Below are positions 35,242-43,472 of a stretch of DNA of 64,000 bases, piece by piece (position 1 is the stretch's first letter; the number at the start of each line of letters is the position of its first letter). This DNA is from Actinomyces sp. (GTDB lineage: Bacteria; Actinomycetota; Actinomycetes; Actinomycetales; Actinomycetaceae): positions 50,640 through 114,639 of the forward strand of contig NZ_JAUNHI010000005.1 in the NCBI RefSeq assembly GCF_030524025.1, in the 5' to 3' direction. The translations under genes and the position numbers were made by a program. Under the pieces are notes generated by a model. It was given only the letters and a program-made list of their open reading frames with translations. It did not search any database and had not been told where the DNA came from.

Positions 35242-37110
35242 GTGAGCACTGACACCGCGGTGCCGGGACAGTCGGCATTCCAGGTCGACCTGCGCGGCAT
35301 GGTCGACCTGCTGTCCCGGCACCTCTACTCCGGCCCTCGCGTCTACGTGCGAGAGCTGCTGCAGAACGCCGTCGACGCCGTCGCGGCCCGTCAGGCGATC
35401 GAGCCGGGCTGCGCACGGCGCGTCGTCCTCACGGTGGGGGAGGGCACCCTGTCCTGCCGCGACACCGGCATCGGTCTGACCCTGGCGGAGGCCTCGAGCC
35501 TGCTGTCGACCATCGGCGCGTCCTCCAAGCGCGACGAGCTCGGGCTGGCGCGCGGCGACTACCTGGGCCAGTTCGGCATCGGGTTGCTGTCGTGCTTCAT
35601 GGTCAGCCCCGAGATCGTCGTGCGCTCCCTGTCGGCCCGGCCCGATGCGCCCGGCACGACGGCGAGCTGGGTGGGCCGCACCGACGGGACCTACTCGGTC
35701 GAGCCGGTGTCCGATTCCGGGCGCTCCCTGGCCGAGCCCGGCACAGTCATCGAGTTGCGCTCCCTGCCGGGAGAGCCCTGGCTCGAGGCCGAGACCGTGC
35801 GCTCCCTGGTCGATGAGTTCGGCTCGCTGCTGCCCATCGACGTCGAGGTGCGCGCCGCCGACGGCGTGACCTATCACGGCGGGGCCTGCGGGCCCTGGGA
35901 GATGAGCCGTCACGAGGCGCGCGACTGGTGCGTCGAGGAGCTGGGGGCCCAGCCCTTCGACCTCATCGACCTGGCGGTGCCCGTCTCGGGCCTCCAGGGC
36001 GTGGCCGTCGTCGTTGCCCAGGCCCACCCGACGGCGACCGCCCACCACACCGCCTATGTCAAGCGGATGCTCGTGTCCCGCTCGGCCGAGGACCTGGCCC
36101 CGCCGTGGGCCTACTTCGTGCGGGTGGTGGCCAACTCCGACCACCTGCGTCTGACCGCCTCGCGCGAGCAGCTCATGGACGACGACCTGCTGGAGTCCAC
36201 CCGCGAGGCCGTGGGCGACGCCGTGCGCTCCTGGTTGGAGCGTACCGCCCGCCTGGCCCCGGCCCGCTTCGCCGAGTTCGTGGCCGCTCACGCCGTGGGC
36301 CTGCGCTCGGTGGCCCTGGCCGACGACCAGATGCTCGGCCTGGTCGTGCGCCACCTGCCGGTGGAGACCACCGAGGGGGGCAGGACTCTTACCGAGCTGG
36401 CGGAGATGGCCGCCCGGGGGCGCACGGTGCGCTACACGCGCACGGTCGACCAGTACCGGGCGCTGGCCGACGTCGCCTCCTCCCAGGGTCTTGTCCTGGT
36501 CAACGCCGGCTACTCCTTCGAGGAGGAGGTCCTCGGCGCCTTCCTGGCCCGCCCCGACCTGGCCGGCGCCGACCCCGGGATCAGCCTGGTCGACCCCGGA
36601 GAGCTGCTCGAGGCCTTCACCCCCTGCTCCCCGGCGGAGGAGGCCGAGGCCGTCGACCTGCTCATGGTGGCCGCGGCGGCCATCGACTCCGAGGACTGCG
36701 AGGTCGTGCTGCGGCGCTTCGAGCCGGCGACTCTGCCGGCTCTCTACCTGCCCGACCCGGACCTGGCGGGCCGGGTCGCCGCCCGCAGCTCGCGCAAGGC
36801 GGCCTCCGGGGTGTGGGCCGAGGTGCTGGGGGTGACCGACCCCTTCGCCACCTCGAGCGTGCCGCGCCTGGTCCTCAACCGCACGAGCTCGCTCGTCGCC
36901 CGGCTCGTGGCCACTGCCACGAAGACGGGCAGGGCGGGGGCCGCGCCCGACGACACGGTCGTCCAGGTGCTGCGCGGCCTGTACATCCAGTGCCTGCTGG
37001 CCGGGCGCCAGCCGCTGGGCCCCAAGGAGCGGGCCTGGGCCAGCCAGGCCCTGACCTCACTGCTCGACGCCTCTCTTCCGCCCCTGAGCGGCTCCCGTCC
37101 CGGTACGTGA
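35242..37110 (+). CDS. HSP90-like ATPase (HtpG-related, divergent)
   Basis: A 622-aa HSP90-family protein with a GHKL ATPase N-domain. The nucleotide-binding residues are visible: YVRELLQNAVDAV (Glu and Asn), CRDTGIGL (Asp and glycines) and GQFGIGLLSCF. The middle domain keeps the HtpG-like VKRMLVSR and HLRLTASREQL blocks. The C-terminal 270 residues differ from classical HtpG and end in a Ser/Pro tail rather than a recognised dimerisation motif. GTG 35242 is chosen. It lies between the YbjN pair and a 997-aa TPR-like gene in one direction with short gaps, so it is likely one operon. It is probably a specialised chaperone whose client may be encoded or recognised by the neighbours. Confidence 0.85.
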   Translation: MSTDTAVPGQSAFQVDLRGMVDLLSRHLYSGPRVYVRELLQNAVDAVAARQAIEPGCARRVVLTVGEGTLSCRDTGIGLTLAEASSLLSTIGASSKRDELGLARGDYLGQFGIGLLSCFMVSPEIVVRSLSARPDAPGTTASWVGRTDGTYSVEPVSDSGRSLAEPGTVIELRSLPGEPWLEAETVRSLVDEFGSLLPIDVEVRAADGVTYHGGACGPWEMSRHEARDWCVEELGAQPFDLIDLAVPVSGLQGVAVVVAQAHPTATAHHTAYVKRMLVSRSAEDLAPPWAYFVRVVANSDHLRLTASREQLMDDDLLESTREAVGDAVRSWLERTARLAPARFAEFVAAHAVGLRSVALADDQMLGLVVRHLPVETTEGGRTLTELAEMAARGRTVRYTRTVDQYRALADVASSQGLVLVNAGYSFEEEVLGAFLARPDLAGADPGISLVDPGELLEAFTPCSPAEEAEAVDLLMVAAAAIDSEDCEVVLRRFEPATLPALYLPDPDLAGRVAARSSRKAASGVWAEVLGVTDPFATSSVPRLVLNRTSSLVARLVATATKTGRAGAAPDDTVVQVLRGLYIQCLLAGRQPLGPKERAWASQALTSLLDASLPPLSGSRPGT

Positions 37111-37164
37111 CGGCGCTGGCCGCGCGTACCTCCCCCGACGAACCATGATGAAAGGGACCGCACC

Positions 37165-40158
37165 GTGACCACCCACGACGACGTGCTCGAGCGCCTCGCC
37201 CTGGCCCGGGCCCACTCGTGGGGCCCGGCCCGCTCCAACCTCGTGGCCGAGGCCGTGACCTGGGCCGACGCCCTGGAGGACGAGCAGCTGGCCGTTGACA
37301 CCCGTCTGGCACTGGCCGAGGCCTACAACCAGGGCAACGAGGAGTGGAAGGCGCTCGCCCCCTTCGTGTGGCTGCTCGACCGCCACGCCGAGCGTCCCGA
37401 CCTGTTCGACGCCAGCCGCATCCAGGAGATGAACTGGAACTACAAGTGGGCCATCCACGTGGCGGCGGACAACCCGGGCGTCTCGGTGGCCCAGCTCCGC
37501 GAGCTGCAGGCCGGGCTGGAGGAGTTCTACCGCTCCCAGGGCGCCTCGATGCACGTCGTCCACGGCGAGCGCCACCACGCCGCCGTCATGCTGGGCCTGG
37601 AGGAGGAGGCCGAGACCGAGCTCGCCGCCTGGCGGGCCACCCCGCGGGACTCGGCCTCGGACTGCGAGGGCTGCGACCCCATGCGCCAGGTCACGTGGGC
37701 CACGAGCCACGGGGACTGGGACCTGGCCGTGGCCACGGCCGTGCCGGTGCTCAACGAGGAGGTCGGCTGCGTCATCCAGCCGGCGGCGATGCAGGCGGCG
37801 GCCCTCATGGCCCTGCTCCACTCGGGTCGGCCCAAGGCGGCCTGGGACGCCCACGTGCGCTCCTACCGCAGCCTCAAGGGGCGCCCCCAGTTCCTCGGGG
37901 ACATGGGCCGTCACATGGAGTACCTCGCCCTGACGGGCCGTGTCACCCGTGGCATGCGGATCCTGCGCGAGAGCCTGCCGATGTCCGACCAGTGCGAGTC
38001 CGCGGTGGTCCTCATGGGCCTGCTCACCGGTGCGAGCCTCATCCTGCGTGAGGCCGTGCGCGCCGACATGGGTCAGGAGACGCTGGGCGTCAGCGTGCCG
38101 GCCGACTCCGTGTGGTGCCCCGGGCCCGGCCTGGAGGCCGGCACGACCCTGGAGCAGGCTCACGCCGAGGTCGAGGCCTGGGCGCGTGCGGTCGCCTCCC
38201 TCTACGACGCGCGCAACGGCAACACGACCGTCTCCCAGCGGCTGGAGGACCGGCTCGGCGCCGAGCCGGTGGCCGCCCCCCGGGAGGTGGCCGCCCGCGG
38301 GGCGCTGGCCGCCGCGGGGACCGAGCTGCTGGAGACCGGCGAGGAGCTGCCGGAGGGCATTTGCATCGGTGTCCAGGACGAGGAGGAAGCGGCCTCCTTC
38401 CTCGAGGGCATCACCGCCATGCCCTCGATCCTGGGGGGCTCCGAGCCGGAGCGCTCGCCCGAACCCTCCACCGAGGCCGCGGCCGCTGAGCCCGAGTCCG
38501 ACCCCTACCCGGTGGTCGACCTGCGGGTGCCACAGGCTCCGCGCGACGCCGACGAGGTGCTGCGCCGCATCCATGCCTTGACGGTTCGGCCCGGGGGCAA
38601 CCTGGAGTCCATGTACGTGGGCTGCCAGGCGATCGCCCGCGACCTGCTGCCCGACCCCGATCAGGACGACCCGGAGCTGGCGCTGACCGCCTGGGCGATC
38701 CTGGCGGCGACGGCGGAGATCGCCTGGGACTACGAGACCGCTGTCGAGCACCGGCTGCGCCGCAGGGCCCTGCTGCCCGAGGACGACGAGCTCGGCCTGG
38801 TCGCCAACGACCTGCGCGTCATCAAGCTCGAGCACAATGCCGACGAGCTCGCCAACCGGGTGACGGTCGCCGGCAAGCAGGAGCGGCTGGAGCGGGCCGG
38901 AGGGCTGGCCGAGCGCCTGGCGGGCGTGACTGAGGGGCTGCTGGCCGCACCCGAGGGCCGGCAGAAGGACCTTGTGCGCGCCTTCGACGCCTCGATGCTG
39001 CTCGCCGAGCTCCTGCCCGAGTTCCACGAGTACGACGGCGCCCGGGAGTCCCTCGACCAGGCACGCCGGATCAGCGGGCTGATCGCCCATCTCGTTGACC
39101 CGGCCGGCGGGGAGCTCGACGACTTCCTCGACCTGGCCCAGGCCGAGCTGGACCTGGCGCGCGGCAAGGTCTACGAGGCCTGCATCCTGGCCGATGAGGT
39201 CCTGCGCCGGCACAATCCCTGTCCGATCCTCGTGGCGGTGGGTGCGCGGCGCATCCTGGCCATGGGCTCGATAGAGGTCGAGGAGCACGACGAGACCGTC
39301 GTGCAGATGCGTGAGTGCCTCAACATCTACCTGGCCACGGGCATGACCCCGCTGACGGGGGGCGTCTTCGGCGGCCTGGCCAGCGCGCTCGGCATGTCGG
39401 GGCGCGCCCTGGAGGCGGCCGAGGTCCTCGAGACGGCGCTGGGCTCCGACGTGCCCGACACGGTGGCCGACCGGCTCCGTGCGGTTCTCGTCAGCGTCCT
39501 GGACAACCTCGACGAGGAGGAGGGCGTGCGCTCCAACGCCCTGTCCGTGGCCGAGCGCGCCCTGGACCACGGTGAGACCGACCGCGCCTCGGAGTTCCTC
39601 GTCCGCGCCGCGAACGCCGCCTACAACCTCGATGACAACACCCAGGCGGCCGCCCTGTTCCAGCGCGTGGCCGACCTGGAGGATGTCAGCGACAACGGGG
39701 GCAAGGTGCGTCGTTCCCGGCTCCTGCGCCGGGCGGCACGGGCGATCGTCGACGACAGGACCTTGGCGATGTCCCGTGCCCGGCTCGATGAGTCCCGCGC
39801 GATCATGGCCCGGGCGCGTCAGCTCATCGAGGATGTGCCGGCCTCCCGCCGCTACTCGGCGGACTACGAGATCGGCGACTGGCACGACGACATGGCCTGG
39901 ATCCTGTGGCGCACCGATGAGAACGCCGAGGCCGTGGACCACTGCGAGGCCGCCTTCACCGGATACATGAGCACCAAGGACCGGGACTCTGCGGCCAGGC
40001 CCCTGACGCTGCTCGTGCGTCTCCACGCCGAGCGGGAGGACAAGGAGCAGGCGCGGGCCGCCATCGCCCGGGTGCGGGAGCTGCTCGCGCACCGCCGCTG
40101 GGAGAACCATCCTGCGCTGGCCACGGTGGCCAATATCGAGGAGTCCTTCGAGGACTGA
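37165..40158 (+). CDS. Large TPR-like helical repeat protein
   Basis: A 997-aa all-helical protein with spaced Ala/Leu helix pairs resembling tetratricopeptide repeats (for example LARAHSWGPARSNLVAEAV, then many AAxLF and RAAxAAYNL-type units, with the block NAAYNLDDNTQAAALFQRVA near residue 813). Residues about 420-465 form a Pro/Ser/Glu-rich disordered linker splitting it into two halves. A cysteine cluster SDCEGCDPM lies near 168. There is no signal peptide or membrane segment. GTG 37165 has AAAGGGA upstream, 55 bases after the HSP90-like gene. TPR proteins are common HSP90 partners, so I infer a cochaperone or client-recognition role. A strong hairpin follows, closing the operon. Confidence 0.8.
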   Translation: MTTHDDVLERLALARAHSWGPARSNLVAEAVTWADALEDEQLAVDTRLALAEAYNQGNEEWKALAPFVWLLDRHAERPDLFDASRIQEMNWNYKWAIHVAADNPGVSVAQLRELQAGLEEFYRSQGASMHVVHGERHHAAVMLGLEEEAETELAAWRATPRDSASDCEGCDPMRQVTWATSHGDWDLAVATAVPVLNEEVGCVIQPAAMQAAALMALLHSGRPKAAWDAHVRSYRSLKGRPQFLGDMGRHMEYLALTGRVTRGMRILRESLPMSDQCESAVVLMGLLTGASLILREAVRADMGQETLGVSVPADSVWCPGPGLEAGTTLEQAHAEVEAWARAVASLYDARNGNTTVSQRLEDRLGAEPVAAPREVAARGALAAAGTELLETGEELPEGICIGVQDEEEAASFLEGITAMPSILGGSEPERSPEPSTEAAAAEPESDPYPVVDLRVPQAPRDADEVLRRIHALTVRPGGNLESMYVGCQAIARDLLPDPDQDDPELALTAWAILAATAEIAWDYETAVEHRLRRRALLPEDDELGLVANDLRVIKLEHNADELANRVTVAGKQERLERAGGLAERLAGVTEGLLAAPEGRQKDLVRAFDASMLLAELLPEFHEYDGARESLDQARRISGLIAHLVDPAGGELDDFLDLAQAELDLARGKVYEACILADEVLRRHNPCPILVAVGARRILAMGSIEVEEHDETVVQMRECLNIYLATGMTPLTGGVFGGLASALGMSGRALEAAEVLETALGSDVPDTVADRLRAVLVSVLDNLDEEEGVRSNALSVAERALDHGETDRASEFLVRAANAAYNLDDNTQAAALFQRVADLEDVSDNGGKVRRSRLLRRAARAIVDDRTLAMSRARLDESRAIMARARQLIEDVPASRRYSADYEIGDWHDDMAWILWRTDENAEAVDHCEAAFTGYMSTKDRDSAARPLTLLVRLHAEREDKEQARAAIARVRELLAHRRWENHPALATVANIEESFED

Positions 40159-40164
40159 GGCGGG

Positions 40165-40197
40165 CCGGGCGGTCCACCGGCCCGGTGGACCGCCCGG
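40165..40197 (+). terminator. Strong hairpin closing the YbjN-HSP90-TPR run
   Basis: A 15-bp perfect stem (CCGGGCGGTCCACCG with its complement) and a 3-base loop, seven bases past the TPR stop. It lacks a U-tract but is the most stable hairpin in this stretch. Confidence 0.75.
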
Positions 40198-40254
40198 GAG
40201 GTGCCGCGACCCATGGGGAGAACTCCCACCTCTGCCGCGAAAAAAGGTCTGATT

Positions 40255-40298
40255 CACTGTGATGTCACTGTGATGTGACTGTGATGTGATTGTGAGAT
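40255..40298 (+). promoter_or_regulatory. Four tandem 11-bp direct repeats (PhoP/MtrA-like site)
   Basis: CACTGTGATGT occurs twice, then GACTGTGATGT and GATTGTGAGAT, with an exact 11-base period. Read with one base of offset, this is TCACTGT-N4-TCACTGT-N4-TGACTGT, the architecture of OmpR-family (mycobacterial PhoP or MtrA) sites, whose consensus is close to TCACAGC-N4-TCACAGC. It lies just upstream of the small possible gene at 40313. The link to such a regulator is inference. Confidence 0.6.
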
Positions 40299-40312
40299 GC
40301 GGACACAGTCCA

Positions 40313-40667
40313 ATGACGAGGAGACACATCGATGACGACGTCGCTCGACTGCTCAGTCGGGTGCGCGCAACGGTGGAAAGGCTGCACGACCCCCAACATG
40401 GGGCTGTCACGTGGTTCTCGGTGTCGGGTCTGCGCAGCAGGACCTACAAGGCGCAGCAGTACGCGGGCGCCCTCGGACCGAGGGTCGTTGCCGTGTCATC
40501 GATCAGCGACGGGGGTCTCCCGCGGATTTCAACTGGTCGGCCGGGTCTCCGCCCCGGGTCGAGGCGCCGTAGGATCGGTGGGGGGCGGGGCGGTCGACTC
40601 GTACTCCTTCGCGCCCGAGGACGTGTCGATGAAGGCCGTCGTTGTGGCGAAGTTCGTCGCCGAATAG
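40313..40667 (+). other. Possible small or frameshifted gene
   Basis: Two frames look partly coding. From ATG 40313 one frame reads MTRRHIDDDVARLLSRVRA, continues with TWFSVSGLRSRTYKAQQY and loses character after about 40500. From ATG 40332 (GAGGAG eight bases upstream) another frame stays open to 40667 and ends in a protein-like VDSYSFAPEDVSMKAVVV. One explanation is a small gene broken by a frameshift near 40500; another is a chance frame. The rest of the 40160-40940 gap holds the hairpin, the 11-bp repeats and no recognisable gene after 40670. Confidence 0.3.
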
Positions 40668-40940
40668 GACATGAGGACATCCTCTGATCAGGGTGCGGGT
40701 CGTTCGGGGGTGTCGTCCTGGGTGCCACCACTCGACTCACGGTGCGGCGAGCCCGGCAGGGCGCATGTGACCTGCGTCTCACTGCTTGGGTGGGATCTGC
40801 GCGTCGGCGCAACGAGTCTCCGGCGTCGGACACGCCAGGGCGGTTCGCCTGGGGTGAATGACGGGACGGGAAGGCCTCCGAGGGGTGACCATAGCCCTGA
40901 GCAAGTGTGACGCTCACAACTGCACCCCGGGAGGCAACCC

Positions 40941-41804
40941 ATGGCCATCGCCCACTCGCACCGTTTCGCCGAAGGAGACCTGCCCGTCGAGGCGGGCCGA
41001 TACCGCCTGGTGGCCTCGGGATCCTGCCCGTGGTCCCGTCGCGTCCTCATCGGGCGCAGGCTCCTGGGCCTGGTCGACGCGATCCCCGTGTCGTGGTGCT
41101 ACGGTCGCGGCGTCGACGGCTTCTGGGAGCTGACCGGCCCCACCGGGGAGCCCGGGATCGACCCGGCGCTCGGCGCACGCTCCATCGCCGAGGTCTACGA
41201 GGGCACGCCCGGCTACGCCCCGCCCCCGACGGTCCCGGCGCTTGTCGACATGACCTCCGGCGAGGTCGTCGTCGACGACTCCGGCACCCTCCTGTTCGAC
41301 CTTGCCACCGCCTGGTGGCCCCTGCACCGCCCGGGCGCGCCCGAGCTCTACCCGGTCGAGCGCCGCAACTCCACCGACGCCTGGGACGAGTGGATCGGCG
41401 AGCACGTCAACGGCGCCCACTCCACGGCCACCCATTCGACGAACACCGAGGAGGCGGCGGCAGCCGCCAACGACGTGCTCGTGGCCTTCGACGTCATCGA
41501 CACCCTCCTGGCCCGCGCCACGAAGATGGAGGCCTCCCGCGAGGCGGCCCTGACCATCCAGGACGCGCCGCCCCTGTCCGCCGTCGTGTCGATCGGCCAG
41601 TTCCTGTGCGGGGACAAGCCCACCGGCTCCGACATCCGCCTGTTCACCACCGTCCAGGCCTACGAGTACGGCGGCCGCTCCTACTATCCCGGCGGGGAGG
41701 CGCCCTCAGTGTCCTTCTGGCCCGCCCTGGCCCGCTGGTTCCGTGCCCTTGAGGGACGTCCCGGCTGGGTCGGTCCCGAGGAGCGCAGCGCCCTGGGCCT
41801 GTAG
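40941..41804 (+). CDS. Glutathionyl-hydroquinone reductase-like (Xi-class GST-like)
   Basis: A 287-aa thioredoxin-fold plus GST C-terminal protein. The catalytic-type motif SGSCPWSRR (Cys29) is the CPW signature of glutathionyl-hydroquinone reductases, which reduce glutathionyl-quinones. Actinobacteria generally use mycothiol rather than glutathione, so the physiological thiol may differ. The C-terminal helical domain has GDKPTGSDIRLFTTV, the DxRLF block typical of the family. GGGAGGC precedes ATG 40941. It is slightly shorter than the usual 310-330 residues and has no coupled partner. It converges on the DUF4921 gene. Confidence 0.82.
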   Translation: MAIAHSHRFAEGDLPVEAGRYRLVASGSCPWSRRVLIGRRLLGLVDAIPVSWCYGRGVDGFWELTGPTGEPGIDPALGARSIAEVYEGTPGYAPPPTVPALVDMTSGEVVVDDSGTLLFDLATAWWPLHRPGAPELYPVERRNSTDAWDEWIGEHVNGAHSTATHSTNTEEAAAAANDVLVAFDVIDTLLARATKMEASREAALTIQDAPPLSAVVSIGQFLCGDKPTGSDIRLFTTVQAYEYGGRSYYPGGEAPSVSFWPALARWFRALEGRPGWVGPEERSALGL

Positions 41805-41921
41805 CTCGGGCGTCTCCCGCCACGCTTCGAGGGCTTTGAGGGCCCCGGGGAGAAATGGTCGACGGCGGCCCCGGCGCGCAGTACGCGCGGGGCCCGCACC
41901 GGTCTGAGAGGCGCCCCTGCC

Positions 41922-43262
41922 TCAGCGGGTCAGGACCGGGTTGTACAGGAGGCGGTTGGGCGTGGTCGGGCACTCCTCGCCCACGGCGCACGGGGCGATG
42001 AGCCGGTCGGCCCGCAGGTCCTCCAGGCGCGCCACGACCCGGTCGCGCAGGGTCCATGGGTCGATCGTGTTGAGGTAGATCTTCGTGCCGCCCTCGAAGC
42101 CGGCCAGGGTCGAGACCCGCCACTTGAGGGTGACGTGCCAGGGCATCGGCTGGTCGACACCGAGCGGCCGGTGGTGCCACTCCTCATTGCTGGGCACGTC
42201 CGCGCCGGTCGCCGCGTGCAGGGCGTGGACGAGGTCGGAGACGGCCTCGACCTCCTCGCGGCTCATGAGCCACGGCTCGGGCGTGGGCGAGGTGGAGTAG
42301 ACCTCGAGGGTCGGGTAACGGTGACCGAAACCGGCAAAGGCCACGGCCCGGTCGTTGGAGGCCACAAGCAGCCCGTTGTAGGCCGCATAGTCCACCGCCA
42401 TCTCGTTGTAGAGGTTGGGATTGGCCCGCAGGCGCTGGAGCTCGAGCTCGCTGGACACGCCGCGCTCGTCGATGGCCACCAGCTGTTTGTGCAGGTGGTC
42501 GAAGGAGGCGCCCGCCGGCCGCAACCAGTTCTGGAAGACCGCCACATAGCGCACCCACCGGTTGGCCTCGTACAGGTCGTGCATGGCGTCGACCGCCAGG
42601 CGGGTGTAGGCGCGGTGCTCCGCCGGGGTCAGCGTGCCCGAGCCGGCCAGCCCGGAGGTGTCGACGGCATCATCGGTGAAGTGCCGCCGGGCAATGATGA
42701 CGTCATGGCCCCCGGCGAAGAAGGCAGCCAGGTAGCGGCGCCGGTGAGCCTCGTCCATCGAGTCCCACCCGGCGGGGTCCTGCCCTGAGGCGCGCAGCTT
42801 CGTGCGCGCCACCCGCTCGACGTGGGCCGCGCCCACCGGGTCGGCGATATAGGCCTCCATCCGCTCGCGCGCGGCGTCGGGGATCTCGTAGCCGTGGTTG
42901 GCGTGCCAGTACTCGTAGGACAGGATCTCAAAGAGGTTGGGCACGCGTCGAAACTCCGCGACGGTGCTGAACAGGTCAGTCGCGCTCACCGCGTCGATCC
43001 GCTCGAAACCGCCCCCCGGGACCGCGACGACACGGCTCTTCTCCGGCGGCGTCTCGGTGTAGTGGGCCGCGCAGAAGGCGCAGGCGCGGGTGCGCTCGGC
43101 GGGGGTGAGGTCGTGGACCTCGGCCACCGGGTGGGAGATGGGGCGGTTGCCGCGGCCGGGTACGGTCCACACCTCGGTGCCGGTGAAGGGGCTGATCTGC
43201 TTGACGGTTCCGTCGGCCATCCGGGTCAGGGGCGGGGCGGGAGGGGAGTACGGCGTGAGCAT
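41922..43262 (-). CDS. DUF4921 (HIT/GalT-like) protein
   Basis: A 446-aa protein of the DUF4921 family, related in fold to galactose-1-phosphate uridylyltransferase and the HIT superfamily. The GalT-like histidine pair appears in GASFDHLHKQLVA (about residue 254). A possible metal-binding site lies in CAFCAAHYTETPP near residue 75 and another in CAVGEECP near the C-terminus. PMPWHVTLKWRV is the other conserved block. ATG 43262 is chosen over the longer frame because the family starts near LTPYSPP. The reaction is unknown; nucleotidyl transfer is a reasonable guess from the fold. It converges on the upstream reductase-like gene and diverges from the Hhe-type gene. Confidence 0.75.
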   Translation of the reverse strand: MLTPYSPPAPPLTRMADGTVKQISPFTGTEVWTVPGRGNRPISHPVAEVHDLTPAERTRACAFCAAHYTETPPEKSRVVAVPGGGFERIDAVSATDLFSTVAEFRRVPNLFEILSYEYWHANHGYEIPDAARERMEAYIADPVGAAHVERVARTKLRASGQDPAGWDSMDEAHRRRYLAAFFAGGHDVIIARRHFTDDAVDTSGLAGSGTLTPAEHRAYTRLAVDAMHDLYEANRWVRYVAVFQNWLRPAGASFDHLHKQLVAIDERGVSSELELQRLRANPNLYNEMAVDYAAYNGLLVASNDRAVAFAGFGHRYPTLEVYSTSPTPEPWLMSREEVEAVSDLVHALHAATGADVPSNEEWHHRPLGVDQPMPWHVTLKWRVSTLAGFEGGTKIYLNTIDPWTLRDRVVARLEDLRADRLIAPCAVGEECPTTPNRLLYNPVLTR

Positions 43263-43472
43263 GGCCCCATTGTCACGCCGGCCCGCCCGATTCATCCGGC
43301 CGAACGCGTCACTGTGAGCCCGGAAGTCTCAGTTCCGCCCGGGGCGCCGGGCCCGCCGTGGCGTGTTCGGCGCACGCGGAAGAGGGATGGTCGTCGTGTC
43401 GGGGGAAGGTTGTAGCCTGGGAGTGGCCGCCCACCCGGTCACCTCACCGCATCCCCGTCCCGGACTTTCCCC

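Noticed and set aside
40255..40298. CRISPR-like repeats
   Set aside because: The units are only 11 bp and directly tandem, with no spacers and no cas genes; the pattern fits a regulator site better. No other array was seen.
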